A DNA stretch of 64,000 bases. Source: Curvibacter gracilis ATCC BAA-807. Lineage in GTDB: Bacteria > Pseudomonadota > Gammaproteobacteria > Burkholderiales > Burkholderiaceae_C. Location of the stretch: assembly GCF_000518645.1 (NCBI RefSeq), contig NZ_KI912466.1, forward strand, positions 372,988 through 436,987. Direction: 5' to 3'. Both the position numbers and the translations under genes were made by a program. Below are positions 7,965-17,399 of this stretch, piece after piece. Below the pieces are notes generated by a model. It was given only the letters and a program-made list of their open reading frames with translations, did not search any database and was not told where the DNA came from. Each line of letters begins with the position of its first letter. Within the stretch, counting starts at the first letter, position 1.

Positions 7965-8048
7965 ACACCCTCAACCCACACAACCTGAAGCCAGCCGCCT
8001 CGCTCAACCATCGGCGAAGCAGCCCTTCACCCTGAAGGACGCCACCGC

Positions 8049-9335
8049 ATGCTCGCACCCCGTCTGGCTTTGTATCTGAAACACCTGGGCATCCATTACG
8101 CCTGGGTGATCGCGGCCCTGACTTTTCTGGCCATGCTGGTCACCTCGGCCGCCCTGGGGTTGCCCGGCGCCTTGATGCAGCCGCTGAGCCAGGAGTTTGG
8201 CTGGACCACCACCGAGTTGTCCTCGGTCTTTGCCATCCGTTTTGCACTGTATGGGCTGCTGGGGCCCTTTGCCGCCATGGTGCTGATGCGCTATGGTGTG
8301 TCGCGCATGGTGGCCATTGCCGCGGCGGTGATCGCCAGCGCCTTGCTGCTGGGGGTGTTCATGCACAGCCTGGGGCAGGCCTTTGCGCTGTGGGGCCTGC
8401 TGCTGGGCGTGGGCACCGGCCTGACCGCCATGGTGCTGGGCGCCACGGTGGCCAACCGCTGGTTTGTGCAACGCAAGGGCCTGGTGATGGGCCTGCTGGC
8501 CGGCAGCAGCGCCACAGGGCAGCTGGTGTTCCTGCCGCTGGTGGTCTGGCTCATCGAGCAATACGGCTGGCGCTGGGCCCTGGCCCCGGTGATTGCGGCC
8601 TCGTTGGGGGTGTTTGTGCTGATGCTGCTGTTCATGCGCGACCACCCGTCCGACCTGAAGCTCAATGCCTACGGCGCCCCCGCGGGTGAGGCCATCCAAC
8701 CCCCTGCGGCCAAAGCCGACTGGGGCCTGCCGCTGCGCACGCTGGCCAGCGCCTCCAGGGTGCCCTCATTCTGGGTGCTGGCGGGCAGCTTCTTCATTTG
8801 CGGGCTGAGCACCAACGGCCTGATCCAGACCCATTTCATCTCGCTGTGTGGCGACAACGGCCTGGGGGCGGTGCCGGCTGCGTCGGTGCTGTCGATGATG
8901 GGGCTGTTCGACCTGGTGGGCACCACCCTGTCGGGCTACCTGTCTGACCGCTACGACAGCCGCAAGCTGCTGTTCTGGTATTACGGGCTGCGTGGGCTCT
9001 CGCTGTTCTGGCTGCCGTATTCCGAGTTCACCCTGGTCGGCCTGTCGATGTTTGCCGTGTTCTACGGGCTCGACTGGATCGCCACCGTGCCCCCCACCGT
9101 GAAGCTGGCCGCCTCCGAGTTCGGCCCCGAACGCGCCAGCGTGGTCTTTGGCTGGGTCTTTGCCGCCCACCAGTTGGGCGCCGCCACCGCCACCTACGGC
9201 GCCGGACTGTCGCGCTCGGTGCTCGCCTCGTACACACCGGCCCTGTTCGTGGCCGGCGGGGCCTGCCTGATCGCAGCGGTGATCATCATGCGGCTGCAGC
9301 CTGCCGCCGCACGCGCCAGCCAAGCTCAGCGCTGA
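8049..9335 (+). CDS. MFS transporter (monocarboxylate-type)
   Basis: A 428-aa inner-membrane secondary transporter of the major facilitator superfamily with about 12 predicted helices. An early ALGLPGALMQPLSQEFGW segment and the RKGLVMGLLAGSSATGQ loop resemble the monocarboxylate/oxalate-formate antiporter branch. A central hydrophilic loop (about residues 200-225) divides two six-helix halves. The substrate is unknown. The divergent TetR gene suggests inducible import or export of an organic acid or a toxic compound. Confidence 0.85.
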   Translation: MLAPRLALYLKHLGIHYAWVIAALTFLAMLVTSAALGLPGALMQPLSQEFGWTTTELSSVFAIRFALYGLLGPFAAMVLMRYGVSRMVAIAAAVIASALLLGVFMHSLGQAFALWGLLLGVGTGLTAMVLGATVANRWFVQRKGLVMGLLAGSSATGQLVFLPLVVWLIEQYGWRWALAPVIAASLGVFVLMLLFMRDHPSDLKLNAYGAPAGEAIQPPAAKADWGLPLRTLASASRVPSFWVLAGSFFICGLSTNGLIQTHFISLCGDNGLGAVPAASVLSMMGLFDLVGTTLSGYLSDRYDSRKLLFWYYGLRGLSLFWLPYSEFTLVGLSMFAVFYGLDWIATVPPTVKLAASEFGPERASVVFGWVFAAHQLGAATATYGAGLSRSVLASYTPALFVAGGACLIAAVIIMRLQPAAARASQAQR

Positions 9336-9352
9336 CCCCAGGCCCTTGATCC

Positions 9353-9392
9353 GGGCCTCTGGGCCTCTGGGCCTCTGGGGCTCTGGGGCTCT
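9353..9392. repeat. 8-bp tandem repeat x5
   Basis: Three copies of GGGCCTCT followed by two of the variant GGGGCTCT, head to tail, lie just behind the MFS stop codon. The tract is non-coding and is a likely replication-slippage site. Confidence 0.85.
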
Positions 9393-9436
9393 GCAGTGGC
9401 CCCGCCCCCAGGGCCGATCCAGGCCCTATCGGCACC

Positions 9437-9463
9437 GGCGTGATAACCAAGGGAGTTCACGCC
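9437..9463. promoter_or_regulatory. inverted repeat upstream of the tannase-like gene
   Basis: A perfect 7-bp inverted repeat (GGCGTGA 9437-9443, TCACGCC 9457-9463) with a 13-nt gap lies in the 293-bp spacer between the MFS gene and the esterase. It could be a regulator site or an RNA hairpin. No following T run was seen, so it is not a clear terminator. Confidence 0.4.
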
Positions 9464-9628
9464 CACCGATTCAGCATCTTTTCAGATGTGCGGCATCTCT
9501 CAAGAATCCGTCCACTTGCAGGGCACAAGCACCCGAGCAAGAAGACGGAGAGCACACCAGCGGCCAGCCCCACCCGGGCCCGCCCTGGGCCGTGATGCCC
9601 GACCACCACCACATCTGAAGAGACAAAC

Positions 9629-11494
9629 ATGACCCAGCACTTTCCCTTGCGCACCCTGGCCGGCACTGTCGCGGCCCTCACGGCCGCCGGCATCCTGACC
9701 GCCTGTGGCGGCGGCGGTGGCGGCAGCAGCTTGTTCGGCGGCGTCTACGACAGCCAGTTGGCCTTCGACAAGTCCAAGTACACGACCATCACCGTCACCC
9801 TCGACGGCGTGAGCACCCCCGTGCGCTGGTACCGCGAGGTGTGCTATGTCGCCAAACCCATGAAGCTGGCCCCCACGCAATCGGCCGGCGCGGTGGACAA
9901 CCAGGCCTGCGGCTACCAGAACATGAACATCTTCGTGCGCGAGGTTGACGCGGCACGCCAGGACAACGCCATCCTGCTCAACGTCAACAACGCCGGCTGG
10001 CTGGCCAGCTACCAGGGGGGCAAGGGCGGATGGAACGGCACCGACGCGATCACCAGCGCCAACTACAGCGGCGCCGACATCGTGAACGGCGGCAGCTACG
10101 TCAGCAACAGCGACACCGACAAGAAAGGGGCTGCGCTGGCGCGTGGCTTCGTCTACATCAACATGGCCTCGCGCAGCCGGGGGGCCGTGGCCCCCGCAGG
10201 CGTCTACACCGATGGCATCTACCAGGGCAAGGCCCCGGCCGCCATCGTGGATGCCAAGGCCGCCGTGCGCTACCTGCGCCTCAACGACAGCCTGATGCCA
10301 GGCAATGCCAGCCGCATCGTGGTCAACGGCACCAGCGGTGGCGGCGCCCAAAGCACCCAGCTCGGTGCCACCGGCGACAGCACCGACTACCTGCCCTACC
10401 TCAAGGCGGTGGGCGCAGCAGGCATCGACATCAACGGCAACAGCACCACCCTCAGCGACAAGGTCTACGCCGTCGTGGCCTACTGCCCCATCCAGGACCT
10501 GGGCAGCGCCGACCTGGCGTATGAGTGGATGTTCAACGTGCTCAACACCCGCAGCCTGGTGTCGGCAGACCAGAAAGCCGGCCTGATCGTCGATGCCAAC
10601 GGCAACGAGCTGGTGCGCGCGTCCAACCCCGATCCGAGCGGCAGCGCCACCCTGATGAACAAGTTTGTGGCCTACCAGGCCAGCCTGGGCCTGAAAAACG
10701 ACGACGGCAGCGCGCTGACCACCGACAACATGCTGACCGCCCTGCAAAGCGAGATCACGAAAGCAGCCAGTGCCTACGTCAAATCGGGCAAGGCCTTCGT
10801 CGCTTACAACGCCAACGGCAGCGCTGCCGCCAATGGCGTGGCCGGCGGCAGCGGCACCCTTTACTACAAGAACGACTTCATCAACGTGGATGCCAGCGGC
10901 GCCGTCACCTTCTTCAACTTTTCGAACTACCTGAAGTTCGTGGCCAAGCAGGCTCGCCTCAAGGCCCTGCCCGCCTTCGACCAGCTCGGCCAGACCCCCG
11001 CCCTGGCCGCCACCGCGACCAGCGACACCACCAAGGCCGGTGCCACCATCTACGGCAACTACAGCGGCGGCGAATCCAACCTGTTCGGCACGGCCGCCCA
11101 GGTGTACTCCAACTTCACCGAGTACGCCTGGAACAACAACAACGGCGGCGACGCCATCAACGCCACGCAAAGCGATGTGGGCCTGAAGAACACCGGCTAC
11201 ACCTGGGCCAGCAACCCGCAACAGGCGTACCTGCTGAACCAGTACAAGCTGATCAACGCCCTGCCCTACATCGGCAAGACCGACGGCATCACCCCCCACT
11301 GGCGCATCCGAGTCGGTGCACGCGACCGCGACACCTCCTTCACCGTGGCCTACAACATCAGCCGCGCCCTCAAGGCCGACACCAAGGTCAAGAACGTGGA
11401 CTACGCCCTGTTCTGGGACCAGGGCCATGCGGGCAACTACGACGTGCAGGACGCCTTCAACTGGATCGACCAGCGCCTGGCGGCGGGGAACTGA
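9629..11494 (+). CDS. tannase-like (subtype B) esterase lipoprotein
   Basis: A 621-aa alpha/beta-hydrolase. The signal peptide ends in an LTAC lipobox with the lipid-acceptor Cys at residue 26, followed by a Gly-rich linker, so the protein should be membrane-anchored. The nucleophile motif GTSGGG puts the catalytic Ser at about 236. A late HWRIRVGARDRDTS block supplies Asp 566 or 568, and DQGHAGNYD supplies His 600. The order and spacing resemble bacterial subtype B tannases, which hydrolyse galloyl esters. Substrate is inferred from family only. It stands alone between the MFS gene and a CAT-anticodon tRNA. Confidence 0.72.
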   Translation: MTQHFPLRTLAGTVAALTAAGILTACGGGGGGSSLFGGVYDSQLAFDKSKYTTITVTLDGVSTPVRWYREVCYVAKPMKLAPTQSAGAVDNQACGYQNMNIFVREVDAARQDNAILLNVNNAGWLASYQGGKGGWNGTDAITSANYSGADIVNGGSYVSNSDTDKKGAALARGFVYINMASRSRGAVAPAGVYTDGIYQGKAPAAIVDAKAAVRYLRLNDSLMPGNASRIVVNGTSGGGAQSTQLGATGDSTDYLPYLKAVGAAGIDINGNSTTLSDKVYAVVAYCPIQDLGSADLAYEWMFNVLNTRSLVSADQKAGLIVDANGNELVRASNPDPSGSATLMNKFVAYQASLGLKNDDGSALTTDNMLTALQSEITKAASAYVKSGKAFVAYNANGSAAANGVAGGSGTLYYKNDFINVDASGAVTFFNFSNYLKFVAKQARLKALPAFDQLGQTPALAATATSDTTKAGATIYGNYSGGESNLFGTAAQVYSNFTEYAWNNNNGGDAINATQSDVGLKNTGYTWASNPQQAYLLNQYKLINALPYIGKTDGITPHWRIRVGARDRDTSFTVAYNISRALKADTKVKNVDYALFWDQGHAGNYDVQDAFNWIDQRLAAGN

Positions 11495-11652
11495 GGCCGG
11501 ATTGCGGCGGATCGCCCCAGGCAGGCCGTTGACGGGCTTTGGGCGCCCCAGCCATCCCCAGTCGAATTGCGACCGCTCTGACGCCCTGAACGCCGGGCCT
11601 GCCACCCCAGGACAAGAAGCGACTTACAAATCACCGACATCGCCCGCCCAAG

Positions 11653-11686
11653 AAAAAACCGCGCTACCTATTCGATAGCGCGGTTT
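11653..11686 (-). terminator. terminator of the CAT-anticodon tRNA
   Basis: An 11-bp stem (11656-11666 with 11676-11686, AAACCGCGCTA) with a 9-nt loop. On the minus strand it is followed by a T run (complement of AAAAAA), ending the tRNA transcript. The hairpin may also serve the plus-strand esterase message. Confidence 0.85.
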
Positions 11687-11698
11687 CCTTGTCTAGCT

Positions 11699-11775
11699 TG
11701 GTAGGGCGTGAGGGACTTGAACCCGCGACCAAAGGATTATGAGTCCTCTGCTCTAACCAACTGAGCTAACGCCCC
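11699..11775 (-). tRNA. tRNA with CAT anticodon (Met elongator or Ile2)
   Basis: A 77-nt cloverleaf with encoded CCA. The anticodon loop CTCATAA gives CAT. The acceptor GGGGCGT pairs with ACGCCCT, with a G-U wobble at the first pair. The D-arm GCTCAGTTGGTTAGAGC excludes the initiator type seen in proteobacteria, because a standard 1-72 pair is present and the three anticodon-stem G-C pairs are absent. Deciding between elongator Met and the lysidine-modified Ile tRNA needs identity-element comparison. Confidence 0.93.
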
Positions 11776-11821
11776 CCAACCTGAGCCCGTGACCGGGTCA
11801 GGATCTTTGTATTGTAAGAGG

Positions 11822-12826
11822 CTACTTGTTGTGGCTCAGGGCGTTGGTGACCAATTTCGCCGTGATGTCGACGATCTGGATCATGCGGTCGTAGGGCATG
11901 CGGGTGGGGCCGATGACGCCGAGGGTGCCCACGATCTGGCCGTCGACCTCGTAGGGGGCGCTGACGACCGAGAGTTCTTCGAAAGGCACGGTCTTGCTTT
12001 CGCCGCCGATGAAGATGCTCACGCCGTCGGCCTGGCTGGAGATGTCGAGCAGGCGCATGAGCTGGGTTTTCTGCTCGAACAGGTCAAAGGCCCGGCGCAG
12101 ATGGCCCATGTCGCCCGAAAAATCGCTGACCGACAGCAGGTTGCGTTCACCCGAGATGACGACCTCGTCCTGGGCCTGGGTGAGGGCGTCCGAGCTGACA
12201 TTGACGGCGGCCTGCATGAGGGCCGCGATCTCGGCGCGCAGGCTTTCGACCTCGCCCTTGAGCCGTTCGCGCACCTGCTCGATGGCCAGGCCCGCGTAGT
12301 TGGCGTTGAGGAAGTTGGCCACCTCCAGCAGCTGGGATTGGGTGTAGTCGGCCTCGGTGAAGATGACGCGGTTCTGCACGTCGCCATCGGGCGAGACGAT
12401 GATCACCAGCAGACGGCGGTCGGACAGGCGCAGAAACTCGATGTGGCGAAACACCGAGGTGCGCCGGGGGGCCATGACCACGCCCACGAACTGAGACAGG
12501 TTGGACAGCAGGTGGGCCGCATTGGCGATCACCTTCTGGGGTTGTTCGGGGGCCAGTTGGGGCGTCAACAATTGTTCACGCTGCACTGTCAACATGGTGT
12601 CCACGAACAGCCGATAACCCCGCGCCGTGGGAATGCGACCGGCCGAGGTGTGGGGGCTGGCGATCAGGCCCAGATCCTCGAGGTCGGACATGACGTTCCG
12701 GATGGTGGCGGCCGACAATTCCAGGCCCGAGGCCTTGGACAGCGTGCGCGAACCGACCGGCTGGCCGTCGGCGATGTAGCGCTCGACCAGAGCTTTCAAC
12801 AACAACTTGGAACGGTCATCGAGCAT
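11822..12826 (-). CDS. hrcA: heat-inducible transcription repressor HrcA
   Basis: A 334-aa repressor of groE/dnaK-type operons through the CIRCE element. The N-terminal winged helix (about residues 1-95) contains [11 protein letters not shown] and the [17 protein letters not shown] recognition region with PTARGYR. The C-terminal GAF-like and dimerisation regions follow. Length is typical. I see no CIRCE inverted repeat in the 29 bp upstream, so its targets lie elsewhere. It is divergent from nadK, a common arrangement in Burkholderiales. Confidence 0.95.
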   Translation of the reverse strand: MLDDRSKLLLKALVERYIADGQPVGSRTLSKASGLELSAATIRNVMSDLEDLGLIASPHTSAGRIPTARGYRLFVDTMLTVQREQLLTPQLAPEQPQKVIANAAHLLSNLSQFVGVVMAPRRTSVFRHIEFLRLSDRRLLVIIVSPDGDVQNRVIFTEADYTQSQLLEVANFLNANYAGLAIEQVRERLKGEVESLRAEIAALMQAAVNVSSDALTQAQDEVVISGERNLLSVSDFSGDMGHLRRAFDLFEQKTQLMRLLDISSQADGVSIFIGGESKTVPFEELSVVSAPYEVDGQIVGTLGVIGPTRMPYDRMIQIVDITAKLVTNALSHNK

Positions 12827-12855
12827 GGCGCGATTTTAATGATGTAATTTATCGA

Positions 12856-13752
12856 ATGAAGTCCAAATTCCACCACGTTGCCCTGATCGGCAAGTACCAG
12901 ACTCATGGGCCTGGCGCCAATGCCGTCAACTCGCGTCAGGTGCTGGATGACATCGCGCATTTTCTGGCCCGTCAAGGCTGTGAGGTGGTGCTGGAAAGCG
13001 AGACCCAGGCTAACACGGGCTTGGGCTCTTACGCCACGCTCAGCGTCGAAGAAATCGGCACACGCTGCGATCTGTGCCTGGTGGTGGGTGGCGACGGCAC
13101 CATGCTGGGCATAGGCCGCAGGCTGGCCTGTCATGGCGTGCCCTTGATCGGCATCAACCAGGGGCGGCTGGGTTTCATCACCGACATCCCCCTGGAGAAC
13201 TACCAGACCACGCTGCGCCCCATGCTGCGTGGCGAGTACGAAGAAGACCACCGCAGCCTGATGCATGCGCAGGTGATGCGCGACGGCCATGTGGTGTTTG
13301 ATGCCCTGGCCTTGAATGACGTGGTGGTCAACCGGGGTGGCACCTCGGGCATGGTCGAGCTGCGGGTGGAGGTGAACGGCCATTTTGTGGCCAACCAGCG
13401 CGCTGACGGGCTGATCATCGCCTCGCCCACCGGCTCCACCGCGTATGCGCTGTCGGCCGGCGGGCCCTTGATGCACCCGTCCATCCCGGGCTGGATCCTG
13501 GCGCCGATTGCCCCGCACACGCTGTCCAACCGTCCCATCGTGCTGGCCGACACGGGCGAGGTGGCGATCGAGATCGTGAGCGGGCGCGACGTGAGCGCCA
13601 ATTTCGACATGCAATCGCTGGCCTCGCTGATGCTGGGCGACCGGATCATCGTGCGCCGCTCGGTGCACCGGGCCCGGTTTCTGCACCCGCGCGGCTGGAG
13701 CTACTTTGACACCCTGCGCAAGAAAATGCACTGGAACGAGGGAGGTTCCTGA
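12856..13752 (+). CDS. nadK: NAD kinase
   Basis: Phosphorylates NAD to NADP in the cytoplasm. The 298-aa product has the GGDGT motif at residues 78-82, the [10 protein letters not shown] element around residue 154, and the [17 protein letters not shown] block that binds the nucleotide. Length is normal. The ATG lies only 29 bp from the divergent hrcA start, in an AT-rich gap that must hold both promoters. It is followed at 2 bp by recN. Confidence 0.96.
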   Translation: MKSKFHHVALIGKYQTHGPGANAVNSRQVLDDIAHFLARQGCEVVLESETQANTGLGSYATLSVEEIGTRCDLCLVVGGDGTMLGIGRRLACHGVPLIGINQGRLGFITDIPLENYQTTLRPMLRGEYEEDHRSLMHAQVMRDGHVVFDALALNDVVVNRGGTSGMVELRVEVNGHFVANQRADGLIIASPTGSTAYALSAGGPLMHPSIPGWILAPIAPHTLSNRPIVLADTGEVAIEIVSGRDVSANFDMQSLASLMLGDRIIVRRSVHRARFLHPRGWSYFDTLRKKMHWNEGGS

Positions 13753-13754
13753 CC

Positions 13755-15467
13755 GTGGCGCTCAAACGCATAGCCCTTCGCGACTTCGTGATCGTGGAGC
13801 AACTCGAACTGGACCTGGCGCAGGGCTTCACGGTGCTCACCGGCGAGACCGGCGCCGGCAAATCGATCCTGATCGACGCGGTGCAACTGACGCTGGGCGC
13901 CCGGGCCGATGCCACGGTGGTGCGTGACGGTGCGGCCCGTGCCGACCTGTGTGCCGAGTTCGACCTGACACCCGAGGTGCGCCAATGGCTCGAAGAGGCC
14001 GCCCTGGAGGGCGACGACCACAGCCTGTTGCTGCGCCGCACGGTGGATGCCCAGGGCAAGAGCCGCGCCTGGATCAATGGCACCCCGGCCACAGCCACCC
14101 AGCTGCGCCAGCTGGGCGACCTGCTGCTCGACATCCACGGCCAACACGCCTGGCAAAGCCTGACCCGACCCGAGTCGGTGCGCAGCCTGCTGGACGCCTA
14201 TGCCCAGATCGACACCCGCGCCATGCAAACCAGCTGGCAACAGTGGCGCACGGCGCTGAGCGCGCTGGAGCACGCCCGCGCGGCCCAGGCCACGCTGCTG
14301 CGCGAGCGTGAACGCCTGACCTGGCAGATCGGCGAACTGGACAAACTGGCCCCTGGGGCCGACGAGTGGGACGAACTGAGCAATCAGCACACCCGCCTGT
14401 CCCACATGCACACCTTGCTGGAGGCCGCCCAGGGCGCCATCGAAACCCTGGAAGCCGAAGACGGCGGCGCCGTGGCCCTGCTGGCCCGCGCCCAGGCCCG
14501 CCTGCAAGACCATGAGCACCTGGAGCCCGAGTTCAAGGCCATTGCCGATGTGCTGGCCTCCAGCCTGGCCCAGGCCGAGGATGCGGCGCACTCGCTCAAC
14601 GCCTGGTTGCGCCGCACCGACCTCGACCCCGACACCCTGGCCGAGCTCGACCAGCGCCTCACGCAGTGGATGGGCCTGGCACGGCGCTACAAGCGCCCCC
14701 CGGCCGACCTGCCCGCCCTGCTGGCCGACTGGAAGCGCGAGTTGCAGACGCTGGACGCCGCGGCCGATCTCGACAAGCTTGAAAGTGCCGCCGCGCAGAC
14801 CGAAAAAGCCTTTCTGGCCGAAGCGCGGCAGGTCTCGCGCCAGCGTGCCGTGGCCGCGCCGCAGCTGTCGCGGGCCATCACCACCGCCATGCAGTCGCTG
14901 GGCATGAAGGGCGGCCGCTTCGAAGTGGCCCTGCCCTCCGCCGCCAGCCCTGGTGCCAGCGGGCTGGAAGACGTCGAGTTTCTGGTGGCCGGGCATGCCG
15001 GCACCACACCCCGGCCGGTGGGCAAGGTGGCCTCGGGGGGCGAGCTGTCGCGCATTGCCCTGGCGATTGCCGTCACCACCAGCCGCCTGGGCCAGGCCCA
15101 GACGCTGATCTTCGACGAGGTGGATTCGGGTGTGGGCGGCGCCGTGGCCCAGACCGTGGGCCAGTTGATGCGCCAACTGGGGCAAGACCGGCAGGTGTTG
15201 GCCGTGACCCACCTGGCCCAGGTGGCCGCCTATGCGCACCAGCACCTGCAGGTGTCCAAGCTGTCGGGGGCCGGTGGCACCCGCAGCAGCGTGGCCCCCA
15301 TCAGCGCCGACAACCGGGTGCAGGAGGTGGCGCGCATGCTGGGTGGCGACGCGCAGTCGGCCGCCTCGCTGGCCCATGCCCGCGAAATGCTGGACCGGGT
15401 GCCGCCGGGCGCACTGCCTGAACCCGTTGCCGTCGCTGCGCCTGTGGCGCGCAAGAAAAGGGCCTGA
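13755..15467 (+). CDS. recN: DNA repair protein RecN
   Basis: An SMC-like ATPase for double-strand break repair. The 570-aa product has Walker A GETGAGKS at residues 30-37, a long central coiled coil, the signature VASGGELSRIALAI near residue 428 and Walker B TLIFDEVDSGVGG. The start is GTG at 13755, two bases after the nadK stop, with the Shine-Dalgarno (GGGAGG) inside the end of nadK. This implies translational coupling. No LexA-type box is visible close by. Confidence 0.95.
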   Translation: MALKRIALRDFVIVEQLELDLAQGFTVLTGETGAGKSILIDAVQLTLGARADATVVRDGAARADLCAEFDLTPEVRQWLEEAALEGDDHSLLLRRTVDAQGKSRAWINGTPATATQLRQLGDLLLDIHGQHAWQSLTRPESVRSLLDAYAQIDTRAMQTSWQQWRTALSALEHARAAQATLLRERERLTWQIGELDKLAPGADEWDELSNQHTRLSHMHTLLEAAQGAIETLEAEDGGAVALLARAQARLQDHEHLEPEFKAIADVLASSLAQAEDAAHSLNAWLRRTDLDPDTLAELDQRLTQWMGLARRYKRPPADLPALLADWKRELQTLDAAADLDKLESAAAQTEKAFLAEARQVSRQRAVAAPQLSRAITTAMQSLGMKGGRFEVALPSAASPGASGLEDVEFLVAGHAGTTPRPVGKVASGGELSRIALAIAVTTSRLGQAQTLIFDEVDSGVGGAVAQTVGQLMRQLGQDRQVLAVTHLAQVAAYAHQHLQVSKLSGAGGTRSSVAPISADNRVQEVARMLGGDAQSAASLAHAREMLDRVPPGALPEPVAVAAPVARKKRA

Positions 15468-15470
15468 GCC

Positions 15471-16322
15471 ATGGAAATCGTCCTCATCACCGGCATGTCC
15501 GGCTCGGGCAAATCGGTGGCGCTGCACGCGCTCGAAGACGCCGGTTTCTACTGCGTGGACAACCTGCCCCCCGAGTTGTTGCAACCCCTGGTGGCCCTGG
15601 AGCAGGCCCACCACGCCCACAAACTGGCCATTGCGATGGATGTGCGCAGCGCCACCTCGCTGCCCCAGGTGCCGCAGCAGCTGCGCGCCCTGCGCGACGC
15701 GGGCATCACGGTGCGGCCACTGTTTCTCGATGCCACCACCGACATCCTGGTGCGGCGCTACTCCGAGACCCGGCGCCGCCACCCGCTGTCGCAGGGCGCC
15801 ACGCAAGAACGCGCCCTGGTGCAGGCCATCGAACTCGAGCGCGAGCTGCTGGCCGACCTGCGTGAGCAGGCCCATGTGATCGACACCAGCTTCATCCGGG
15901 CGGCCCAGTTGCAGCGCCACGTCAAGGACCTGGTCTCGGCGCCGGCCAGCCAGCTGACGCTGGTGTTTCAATCGTTTGCGTTCAAGCGCGGCATTCCGGT
16001 CGATGCCGATTTTGTGTTCGACGTGCGCATGCTGCCCAACCCGCACTACGAACCCGAGCTGCGCGCCCTCACCGGCAAAGACCAGCCTGTGGCCGATTAC
16101 CTGGCCGCCAGCCCCCCGGTGGGGGAGATGCAGCGCCAGGTGGCCGAATTTGTGGCCAACTGGCTGCCCTCCATGGCCAGCGATCACCGCAGCTACGTCA
16201 CCGTGGCCGTGGGCTGCACCGGGGGCCAGCACCGCTCGGTGTACCTGGTCGAGCAGCTGTCACGGCATTTCGCGGCCGACTGGGTCACCCTGACCCGCCA
16301 CCGCGAACTCGACAGCCACTGA
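15471..16322 (+). CDS. rapZ: RNase adapter protein RapZ
   Basis: A nucleotide-binding regulator that in enterobacteria delivers the GlmZ sRNA to RNase E and so tunes amino-sugar synthesis. The 283-aa product has Walker A GMSGSGKS at residues 8-15 and the C-terminal domain with [17 protein letters not shown]. Length is typical. It starts 3 bp after recN in a nadK-recN-rapZ transcription unit. In betaproteobacteria the sRNA partner is not established, so the role in glmS control is not certain here. Confidence 0.94.
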   Translation: MEIVLITGMSGSGKSVALHALEDAGFYCVDNLPPELLQPLVALEQAHHAHKLAIAMDVRSATSLPQVPQQLRALRDAGITVRPLFLDATTDILVRRYSETRRRHPLSQGATQERALVQAIELERELLADLREQAHVIDTSFIRAAQLQRHVKDLVSAPASQLTLVFQSFAFKRGIPVDADFVFDVRMLPNPHYEPELRALTGKDQPVADYLAASPPVGEMQRQVAEFVANWLPSMASDHRSYVTVAVGCTGGQHRSVYLVEQLSRHFAADWVTLTRHRELDSH

Positions 16323-16339
16323 GCCCCCCAGTCACTGGA

Positions 16340-17395
16340 TCACTGCGCCTCGAACAGGCGCCGCACCGGCGCCGGCAATCCCAGGGCCGGCCAGTCGCTC
16401 GCGGCCACCCAGCGCCCTTCCAGGCCCGGCACCGGGGGCTGGTCGACCTGCTCGCAGCGCCATTGCACCGGGTGCAAATACAGATCGCGGTGGGTGAGCA
16501 CATGCAGAAAAGCCGGCAGTGCCTGCACCGACAGGCCGGCCGGGCTGGCCGGCAATGCGGCCTCGCTGTCAAACACGGGCAGGCACTCCAGCCCGGCCCA
16601 GATGCCTTTTTGCGGGCGCCGCTGCAGCCACACCTGGCCCTGCGGGCCCACCGGCCACAACAGCCACCAGCTTTCGGCACGCCGCTTGAGTTTGCGGGTG
16701 CGCACCGGGTAGCGCTCGGGCTCGCCCTCGGCCAAGGCCTTGCACGTGGCCTGCAGCGGGCACAGCAGGCAGGCCGGCTTGCGCGTGGTGCAGACCGTGG
16801 CGCCCAGGTCCATCAGGCCCTGGGTGTAGGCCGGCATGTCGGGTGAGCGATCGGCATCGCCGCCGGTGGCGGGCGCCTCGGGCAGCAAACCGGTGGCCAG
16901 ATCCCACAGGCGGCGCTCATGGGCCGCCACCGCCAGGTCGTCACCAAAGCCCAGGGCCCGGGTCAGCACCCGCTTCACATTGCCGTCCAGGATCGCCACC
17001 CGCTCTTCAAAGCAGAAGGAGGCGATGGCCGCCGCCGTCGAGCGGCCAATGCCTGGCAGGGTGGCCAGCAGCTCGGCGCTGCGCGGAAACGCCCCGCCAT
17101 GCCGCTCGACCACCTGGCGCGCGCAGGCGTGCAGGTTGCGCGCCCGGCTGTAATAGCCCAGGCCGCTCCACAGGCCCAGCACCTCGTCCTGCTCGGCTGC
17201 GGCCAGCGCGGCCACATCGGGAAAGCGCGCCAGAAAGCGGTCGAAGTAGTCCAGCACGGTCGACACCTGCGTCTGCTGCAGCATGATTTCCGACAGCCAG
17301 ACCCGATAGGGGTCGCGGGTGTTTTGCCAGGGCAGATCATGGCGCCCATGCTCGCGCTGCCAACGGACGACCCGTTGGGCCAGTGTTTCGGTCAT
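16340..17395 (-). CDS. mutY: adenine DNA glycosylase MutY
   Basis: Removes adenine mispaired with 8-oxoguanine. The 351-aa product has the catalytic Glu 36 (SEIMLQQTQV), helix-hairpin-helix LPGIGRSTAAAI near 113-124 and Asp 137 (ILDGNVKRV). The [4Fe-4S] cluster ligands are C202, C209, C212 and C218. A C-terminal NUDIX-like 8-oxoG recognition domain follows. It begins 4 bp after the dynamin-like GTPase stop, so the two are co-transcribed. It converges with rapZ. Confidence 0.96.
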   Translation of the reverse strand: MTETLAQRVVRWQREHGRHDLPWQNTRDPYRVWLSEIMLQQTQVSTVLDYFDRFLARFPDVAALAAAEQDEVLGLWSGLGYYSRARNLHACARQVVERHGGAFPRSAELLATLPGIGRSTAAAIASFCFEERVAILDGNVKRVLTRALGFGDDLAVAAHERRLWDLATGLLPEAPATGGDADRSPDMPAYTQGLMDLGATVCTTRKPACLLCPLQATCKALAEGEPERYPVRTRKLKRRAESWWLLWPVGPQGQVWLQRRPQKGIWAGLECLPVFDSEAALPASPAGLSVQALPAFLHVLTHRDLYLHPVQWRCEQVDQPPVPGLEGRWVAASDWPALGLPAPVRRLFEAQ

Positions 17396-17399
17396 TTGC

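Noticed and set aside
12827-12855. CIRCE element at hrcA
   Set aside because: The AT-rich 29-bp gap lacks the TTAGCACTC-N9-GAGTGCTAA inverted repeat, so autoregulation through CIRCE is not supported here.
13701-16232. An 843-codon minus-strand open frame opposite recN and rapZ
   Set aside because: Antisense shadow. recN and rapZ on the plus strand have intact Walker motifs and full length.
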